A stretch of 11,874 nt of DNA from an uncultured Eubacterium sp. GTDB lineage: Bacteria > Bacillota > Clostridia > Oscillospirales > Acutalibacteraceae. This document shows, piece after piece, positions 7,425-11,874 of the stretch. The position numbers and the translations under genes are program-made. The notes under the pieces were generated by a model. The model saw only the letters and a program-made list of their open reading frames with translations. It searched no databases and was not told where the DNA came from. The stretch's first letter is position 1; each line of letters starts with the position of its first letter. The stretch lies in the NCBI GenBank assembly GCA_902462495.1, contig CABQCC010000047.1, positions 1 to 11,874 on the forward strand, given 5' to 3'.

Positions 7425-9136
7425 TTTTCCTTATTATTTTGATTGTACTGCTTGCTCTGGCAGTAGTTGGGTTTATCACTTGGTTTTTATCAACCAAGGC
7501 AGACGGAAACTGTCCGCTCTGCGCTTTGAAGGCTTTTCCGCCGTCAAAGGTGACTATTGATTACAAAAAAGACGAGGACTACAACGGCGGAAGCAAAACA
7601 CCGATTATGGGTTGGTCAAGCTGGAACACCTTGCGTAACCACATTGACGAGGACACAATCCTTGATATGGGCAAGGCTATGGTGGACACGGGTCTTGCAG
7701 ACGCCGGATACGAATACATCAACATTGACGACTGCTGGCAAAGCTCCATGAGAGATGAAAACGGAATGCTCCAGGGCGACCTTGAAACTTTCCCGAGCGG
7801 TATGGCAGAACTCGGCAGAAAAATCAATCAGCTCGGTCTAAAGATGGGTCTTTACGCATCAAACGGCTCACTCACTTGCGAGGACTTGCCTGCTTCTCTC
7901 GGCAACGAAGAAATTGACGCAAAGACTTTTGCATCTTGGGGTGCAGAATTCTTCAAATACGACTTCTGCCACCACCAATACATCAGCGGTAAAACTCCGA
8001 TTATCGAATATATCGGAATCAGCCGTAAAGGTGAAAGAGAGTCAATCAAGCTCACTCCCGACCGTGCAAAGTATTTTGGCAGAGCAAAGAAAATCGCAGT
8101 TAATGAACTTCCTACAAAGAAAGGTATCGCTTTCTTGAACCACGGCGCAGGCACGGCGCAGTTCAAGGTTGACATTTCTCAAAGCGGAGAATATGTTTTC
8201 ACAATTCATTTCAAAAAACTTGCAAGCAAAAAAGAAACCTATCTTCAAATTGATGTCAACGGCAACATCAACGAAGTATTCTTCCCGCCAAGCGTGGCAT
8301 TCACTCCCGATGCAAGACTTCAGACAGTCATCAAGCTTTCGGCAGGCGAAAACATCATTACACTTCAAAACCCTGTTGTCACCCGTGCCGATTCATCATA
8401 CATTCAGTACAGACGAATGGGCAAAGCACTTGAGGACGCTTCTCACGCTTGGTCAATGTATTCGGGCGAACCTCAAAAGCCAATCACGTATTCCATCTGC
8501 GAATGGGGCACAAACCATCCATGGACTTGGGGTGCAAAGGCAGGCAATATGTGGCGTACAACCCACGATATTATGCCAAAATGGTTCAGCATTTACTTAA
8601 TCTATAACCATACAATCAGACTTTACAAAAACGCTTCTCCGGGACATGTAAACGACCCTGATATGCTCGAAGTCGGAAACGGCAAGCTCACTATTGAGGA
8701 GAACCGTGCACACTTCACATTGTGGTGTATGATGGCTGCTCCGCTTGTTTTGGGCAACGATTTGAGAGAACTCACCAACGGCTCAAAGAAAAGCGACGCA
8801 ATCCTCAAGATTATTACAAACGAAAATCTTATTCGTGTTGACCAAGACTCACTTGTAAAGCCTGCAAAGCGTATCGCAAGAAAAGGCACAATCGACATTC
8901 TTGCAAGACCGCTTTCGAACGGAGACATTGCTCTCTGCTTCTTCAATATGGGCAGAAGCAAAAAGGAAATCGAGTTTGACCTTTCAACACTTAAAGACGA
9001 GAAATATCTCAACATTTCACGCATCGGCAAGGCTCAAATCAAGAACCTTTGGAGCGAAGAAATCTTCCACTCCGACACAATCAAAACAGCCGTTGCATCT
9101 CACGATGTAAAGGTTTTCAGAATTTCAAATCTCTAA
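7421..9136 (+). CDS. Membrane-anchored GH27 alpha-galactosidase-like glycoside hydrolase
   Basis: This 571-residue enzyme has the GH27 retaining alpha-galactosidase core: GWSSWN (64-69), IDDCW (102-106), FFKYDFC with predicted nucleophile D181, CEWG (360-363), and WRTTHD with predicted acid/base D383. A C-terminal beta domain lies at about 480-571. Residues 2-24 form a hydrophobic anchor with no clear cleavage site, followed by NCPLC (C31, C34). The catalytic part is therefore probably tethered outside the cell. Residues about 188-327 are an insertion absent from a minimal GH27 barrel; they look like a beta-sandwich carbohydrate-binding module (SGEYVFTIHF, YLQIDVNG, LSAGENIITLQNP). Likely activity is on alpha-galactosides; alpha-N-acetylgalactosaminidase or beta-L-arabinopyranosidase activity cannot be excluded. 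GAGGAG (7404-7409) is the ribosome binding site. It is the last gene of the operon. Confidence 0.92.
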   Translation: MIFLIILIVLLALAVVGFITWFLSTKADGNCPLCALKAFPPSKVTIDYKKDEDYNGGSKTPIMGWSSWNTLRNHIDEDTILDMGKAMVDTGLADAGYEYINIDDCWQSSMRDENGMLQGDLETFPSGMAELGRKINQLGLKMGLYASNGSLTCEDLPASLGNEEIDAKTFASWGAEFFKYDFCHHQYISGKTPIIEYIGISRKGERESIKLTPDRAKYFGRAKKIAVNELPTKKGIAFLNHGAGTAQFKVDISQSGEYVFTIHFKKLASKKETYLQIDVNGNINEVFFPPSVAFTPDARLQTVIKLSAGENIITLQNPVVTRADSSYIQYRRMGKALEDASHAWSMYSGEPQKPITYSICEWGTNHPWTWGAKAGNMWRTTHDIMPKWFSIYLIYNHTIRLYKNASPGHVNDPDMLEVGNGKLTIEENRAHFTLWCMMAAPLVLGNDLRELTNGSKKSDAILKIITNENLIRVDQDSLVKPAKRIARKGTIDILARPLSNGDIALCFFNMGRSKKEIEFDLSTLKDEKYLNISRIGKAQIKNLWSEEIFHSDTIKTAVASHDVKVFRISNL

Positions 9137-9157
9137 AAAACGGTAAATATCAAACCT

Positions 9158-9250
9158 ATCAGCCTCCCCTTATGGTAAGGAATATCGTACATTTAGGCTC
9201 CCCTTGTTGCAAGGGGAGCTGTCGTACTTTATGTACGACTGAGGGGTTAA
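9158..9250 (+). repeat. Double-hairpin intergenic repeat, possibly two partial copies
   Basis: A 10-bp perfect hairpin (9197-9206 with 9210-9219, loop TTG) is followed at once by a 7-bp perfect hairpin (9221-9227 with 9233-9239, loop TTTAT) and then TGAGGGGTT. A partial match to the first arm (CAGCCTCCCCTTA, about 9160-9172) lies just upstream. From memory, this layout, with a CTCCCCTT stem, a second stem and a GAGGGG end, resembles a dispersed intergenic repeat common in gut Clostridia. Only one locus is visible, so copy number cannot be shown. The first hairpin lacks a U-tract and is not a typical terminator. Confidence 0.55.
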
Positions 9251-9277
9251 AATAACAATTCTTGAATTTTTAGATAG

Positions 9278-9314
9278 AAAAAGCGACCCTCGAATCATTC
9301 GAGAGTCGCTTTTT
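9278..9314. terminator. Bidirectional intrinsic terminator between convergent genes
   Basis: A 17-bp stem with one C/A mismatch (9278-9294 with 9298-9314) closes a TCA loop. It begins with AAAAA and ends with TTTTT, so it can end transcription of the operon on the plus strand and of the YczE-like gene on the minus strand. A second short hairpin, GTGCTTG-TAG-CAAGCAC (9316-9332), abuts it. Confidence 0.88.
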
Positions 9315-9372
9315 CGTGCTTGTAGCAAGCACTTGGAGTAAATTTATATAAAAATCTAAAAGGGGCTATATT

Positions 9373-9403
9373 AAAAGGTTGATGAAATTAATCATACAAC
9401 CTT
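9373..9403 (-). terminator. Probable terminator overlapping the stop codon of the YczE-like gene
   Basis: On the minus strand, AAGGTTG (9403-9397) pairs with CAACCTT (9381-9375). An inner ATGA/TCAT stem extends it with a one-base bulge and a six-base loop, and TTTTAATA follows. The stop codon at 9392-9394 lies inside the hairpin. The AT-rich stem makes it weaker than the terminator at 9278-9314. Confidence 0.5.
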
Positions 9404-10279
9404 GGTTGCGGTGTTAATCTCTTTTGCATTTTTCAGCTCAGTGATTTTGCCTTGAGTGATAACCATACAGTCTGGAGAGTCGATATTCAACTCCGACGGG
9501 TCGTAATTATCAGGAACTCTGTTCTTAACCATTGCGCCTTTAATCATAAAGAATGCAATATCACGGCTTAATCCGGCATAATCAACATCCAAAATCTTTG
9601 ATGTGATATGCTTTGAAAAGAAGTTTACGAGCGGTCCCATCATAAAGGCTGTAATAATTGTGCCGATACCAATGTTCTTTATGCCCGAAACATCGCCCTT
9701 GAGGAGCGAGGTTAAACCTCCGCTCACTACAAGACCTATTATAATCACGGCAACATCCGTCATAACTCGCAGCCATTTGTAATGTATAGGAGTAAATTGA
9801 CTGAGCATAAAACTAATCGAGTCATAAGGACCGACGCCGATGTTTGAAACAAAAAACAGAGAGCAGGAAAAGCACAGAACAATTATGCCTGCCGCAAGTA
9901 GACAGATGCGAACCGCAAAGCTATTACTTACATGAGGAGAAATAAGACCGCTGAAGAATTCGCAACAATAACCGACGCCAACCATATTTATCACCGTGCC
10001 TACGCCGATAAGTCCTCTGTGAGCAACTATCACGACAAAAACGATGATTACGGCATTGACAATCAGCTGAAATGTTCCGTAACCGATTCCCAAGGTGGAG
10101 GAAATATTCATATTCATTGATGTAAAGGGGTCAACACCAAATCCGGAAACATTGAAAAGTGCAATTCCAAAGCCCATAACGATAATTGAAATTACCGTAA
10201 AGACAATTCGCTTGAACATATTATGCTGAACGAACATATCTTTAATGTAGCCATATGCTTCCTTTTCAAATTTCTTCAT
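9392..10279 (-). CDS. YczE-like integral membrane protein with C-terminal soluble tail (COG2364 type)
   Basis: This 295-residue protein has about five or six hydrophobic segments (about 25-45, 68-86, 90-112, 121-145, 169-189 and 202-222). It contains the two pseudo-symmetric motifs of the YczE/YitT-like family, GFGVDPFTSM (46-55) and GVGPYDSISF (148-157). Members are predicted inner-membrane proteins whose substrate is unknown. After the last membrane segment a tail of about 70 residues (225-295) continues with acidic, basic and polar residues, including a DSPDCMVITQGKI segment. This tail is longer than I expect for the bare membrane core. It sits downstream of spoVT with a 168-base gap that holds its own promoter. 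A weak GAGG ribosome binding site precedes the ATG. Confidence 0.85.
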   Translation of the reverse strand: MKKFEKEAYGYIKDMFVQHNMFKRIVFTVISIIVMGFGIALFNVSGFGVDPFTSMNMNISSTLGIGYGTFQLIVNAVIIVFVVIVAHRGLIGVGTVINMVGVGYCCEFFSGLISPHVSNSFAVRICLLAAGIIVLCFSCSLFFVSNIGVGPYDSISFMLSQFTPIHYKWLRVMTDVAVIIIGLVVSGGLTSLLKGDVSGIKNIGIGTIITAFMMGPLVNFFSKHITSKILDVDYAGLSRDIAFFMIKGAMVKNRVPDNYDPSELNIDSPDCMVITQGKITELKNAKEINTATKVV

Positions 10280-10343
10280 AGAATACGCCTCGTAATCTTG
10301 ACAAATCCAATCATTTGCCTAACTTTCCTCTCTCTTGCACCCT

Positions 10344-10371
10344 ATTATAATATCCTTTTCAAAAAATGCAA
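10344..10371 (-). promoter_or_regulatory. Probable promoter of the YczE-like gene
   Basis: On the minus strand, TTGCAT (10371-10366) and a perfect TATAAT (10349-10344) are separated by 16 bases. Transcription would start near 10337, giving a leader of about 58 bases before the ATG at 10279. Confidence 0.6.
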
Positions 10372-10428
10372 GAGGATTTTATCATATTCTATGTGTTGGA
10401 TAGTATACACAAACTTAGATTGAAATTT

Positions 10429-10445
10429 TTGTGCAAATTGCACAA
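10429..10445. other. Near-perfect palindrome just after the spoVT stop codon
   Basis: TTGTGCAA and TTGCACAA, eight bases each, flank a single central A. As RNA on the minus strand it can form a six-bp stem with a five-base loop, followed by AAATTT in place of a clean U-run, so it would be a poor terminator. It could instead be a dyad operator. It lies between the spoVT stop (10448-10450) and the YczE promoter, about 58 bases upstream of that promoter's -35 element. Confidence 0.4.
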
Positions 10446-10447
10446 CG

Positions 10448-10984
10448 CTATTCCATCTGTTTGCCAAGGAAAGAAGCTGCCACCTGCACAAGTTTTATGT
10501 CTGCTTCGCTCGGCAATGCTCCGTTTTCGTCATCAAAAACAGCCACAGCACCGCTCACATCGCCACCATAAATTATTGGATAAACAATCTGTGCACGGCG
10601 GTCAAAACCCTCAATGGCGTTCATCGACGGCACTTTGTCTGTCTTGATATGAATCTGTCGATTTTCCATAAGTTCCTCAAGGCTTTTGCTCACTCTGCGT
10701 TCAAGCACTTCCCTTTTGCTGATGCCCGAAGCGGCGATAACATGGTCGTTGTCCGTAATAACGATAGGCATCCCTGCGTCCTTGTGGAGCACCTCGGCAT
10801 ACTGCCCCGCAAAATTGGACAACTCCCCAATCGGCGAATACTTCTTAAAAATAACCTCACCCTCGCTGTCCGTATAAATCTCCAGCGGGTCACCCTCTTT
10901 AATTCTAAACGAACGGCGGATTTCCTTCGGGATGACAATCCTGCCCAAATCGTCAATTCTTCTGACAATACCTGTTGCTTTCAT
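10448..10984 (-). CDS. spoVT: Stage V sporulation protein T, AbrB-type transcriptional regulator
   Basis: At 178 residues this matches the length of Bacillus subtilis SpoVT. Residues 1 to about 51 are the swapped-hairpin AbrB DNA-binding domain, with the hallmark GIVRRIDDLGRIVIPKEIRR and EGDPLEIYTD. Residues about 56-178 form the GAF-like C-terminal domain (MPIVITDNDHVIAASG, YPIIYGGDVSGAVAVFD). In B. subtilis SpoVT is made in the forespore and modulates sigma-G-dependent genes; the same role here is inferred from family membership. It indicates an endospore-forming lineage, although this strain may not sporulate. GGAGAGG lies five bases before the ATG. I could not find a convincing sigma-G promoter upstream. 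Confidence 0.96.
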   Translation of the reverse strand: MKATGIVRRIDDLGRIVIPKEIRRSFRIKEGDPLEIYTDSEGEVIFKKYSPIGELSNFAGQYAEVLHKDAGMPIVITDNDHVIAASGISKREVLERRVSKSLEELMENRQIHIKTDKVPSMNAIEGFDRRAQIVYPIIYGGDVSGAVAVFDDENGALPSEADIKLVQVAASFLGKQME

Positions 10985-11092
10985 TTTTACCTCTCCAATT
11001 CATTTTCATTTGTTACTGTAATATTTTGCTCAACGAATCGGAATTAATACCACCTTATCTTATTTTTTCGAAAACCAAATTGCAAACATTAT

Positions 11093-11133
11093 AAAAAAAC
11101 TGTGACGCAAAGCGAAATGTCCTGCGCCACGGT
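11093..11133 (-). terminator. Intrinsic terminator of the AIM24-family gene
   Basis: On the minus strand, an 11-position stem (11133-11123 with 11109-11099; one C/A mismatch and one G-U wobble) encloses a loop of about 13 bases and is followed by a run of seven T. It lies about 30 bases after the stop codon at 11161. It separates this gene from spoVT, which therefore needs its own promoter within 10985-11092. Confidence 0.75.
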
Positions 11134-11160
11134 CTTTTAGAGTTTTATTAATTTTGCAAA

Positions 11161-11847
11161 TTAATTTGAAGATGATTGAGTAGGAAGGTACGGAATAAGA
11201 GCCTCCGCAAGTTTGATGGTCGGCATTGTTTGGAGAACAACCTTGCCCGGACCTGTTACAACCGTGTTAAAAAGTCCCTCTCCGCCAAAAATTATGTTCT
11301 TTGCGCCCTTGATAGTTTGCACTTCCATTGTGCACGAGCCTGACATCATCACGACATGACCCGTGTCAACAATAATCTGCTGACCTGCTGCAAGTTCATA
11401 TTCAATGGCAGCACCGTCAATTTCGACAAAAGCAATGCCGTTGCCCGAAAGTTTTTGCATTATGAAACCCTCGCCGCCGAAAAAGCCCGAACTCAACTTC
11501 TTTTGAAAGAAAACAGACAAGTCAACTCCGTCTGTTGAAGCGAGGAAAGCACATTTTTGCACGATATATTCATTGTTCGGTGAAATTTCCAATGCCAAAA
11601 TATCACCCGGAAAACTGCTTGCAAACGCAATTTCTCCGCATCCGCCGACAGCCGTGTACTTGTTTTGGAACATTTTTTCGCCTGAGAACATTCTGCCAAA
11701 AATCTTACCGAGTCCTCCGCCGACGGTATCCATTTTCATATTCGGCGACATCCAGCTCATTCCGCCACCTTCGGTTATCATTGTTTCGCCCGAATCGAGC
11801 TGACAAACTACGGCAGGAAAATTTCCGCCTTTGATTTCGTATTTCAT
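11161..11847 (-). CDS. AIM24/TIGR00266-family protein
   Basis: This 228-residue protein belongs to the AIM24 (PF01987, TIGR00266) family: short beta strands with many glycine pairs (EGGGMSWMSP at 26-35, GGEGFIMQKLSGNG at 124-137, GGEGLFNTVVTGPG at 188-201). Homologues form a trimeric beta-rich fold. The bacterial function is not established; the yeast member Aim24 is mitochondrial. No signal peptide or membrane segment is visible, so it is probably cytoplasmic. The strong ribosome binding site GGAGGG lies six bases before the ATG. Any promoter would be at or beyond the right edge of the window, since only 27 bases remain upstream. Confidence 0.92.
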   Translation of the reverse strand: MKYEIKGGNFPAVVCQLDSGETMITEGGGMSWMSPNMKMDTVGGGLGKIFGRMFSGEKMFQNKYTAVGGCGEIAFASSFPGDILALEISPNNEYIVQKCAFLASTDGVDLSVFFQKKLSSGFFGGEGFIMQKLSGNGIAFVEIDGAAIEYELAAGQQIIVDTGHVVMMSGSCTMEVQTIKGAKNIIFGGEGLFNTVVTGPGKVVLQTMPTIKLAEALIPYLPTQSSSN

Positions 11848-11874
11848 ATAAGCCCTCCTTTTATTTTTATATTC

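Noticed and set aside
9049..9255. Short plus-strand frame running from the GH27 3' end through the hairpin repeat
   Set aside because: It starts inside the GH27 gene in another frame and its end is made of the repeat hairpins; no ribosome binding site.
10985..11092. A sigma-G or sigma-A promoter for spoVT
   Set aside because: Candidate elements such as GTATT with AATATTA have wrong spacing and poor -10 matches, so I do not call one although a promoter is expected here.
1..11874. CRISPR array, tRNA, rRNA or insertion sequence
   Set aside because: I saw no regularly spaced short direct repeats, cloverleaf-like segments with CCA ends, rRNA signatures or transposase motifs.

Overview
The window looks like chromosome of a low-to-mid-GC, endospore-lineage Firmicute, most likely a gut Clostridia of the Oscillospiraceae/Ruminococcaceae type. 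The grounds are a full-length SpoVT regulator, a YczE-type membrane protein, a membrane-anchored GH27 glycosidase, strong GGAGG-type ribosome binding sites, and a double-hairpin intergenic repeat of a kind I associate with these genomes. The genus cannot be fixed from sequence alone.

Layout. (1) Positions 1-4755 (+) hold one very large, Leu/Val-rich protein of at least 1577 residues. It is built from three diverged repeat units of about 430-530 residues behind a Ser/Lys-rich linker, and I recognise no named family. Its true start is probably outside the window: the first ATG has no ribosome binding site, and the reading frame appears to continue upstream through a one-base frameshift. A strong terminator follows at 4797-4827. 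(2) Positions 4960-9136 (+) form a tight four-gene operon behind a sigma-A-type promoter: a NUDIX hydrolase of the Ap4A-hydrolase type fused to an inorganic-pyrophosphatase-like N-terminal domain; a small PF06695/COG2426 membrane protein; a nucleotidyltransferase of the NTP_transf_5 (PF14907) type; and a GH27 alpha-galactosidase-like enzyme with an N-terminal membrane anchor and an extra beta-sandwich-like domain inserted in its barrel. The gaps are 10 nt, then TGATG and ATGA overlaps, so translational coupling is likely. (3) Positions 9137-9391 are a convergent intergenic region with a hairpin repeat, a bidirectional terminator, and the terminator of the opposing gene. (4) Positions 9392-11847 (-) carry three genes, read right to left: an AIM24/TIGR00266-family protein with its own terminator, spoVT, and a YczE-like membrane protein with its own promoter.

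How the genes work together: the operon combines nucleotide housekeeping (NUDIX), an uncharacterised nucleotidyltransferase, a membrane protein and a surface glycosidase. No pathway links them obviously. The three minus-strand genes look like separate transcription units. The least explained item is the giant repeat protein. No RNA genes, CRISPR arrays, insertion sequences or phage genes were seen, and no stretch over 300 bases lacks a gene.
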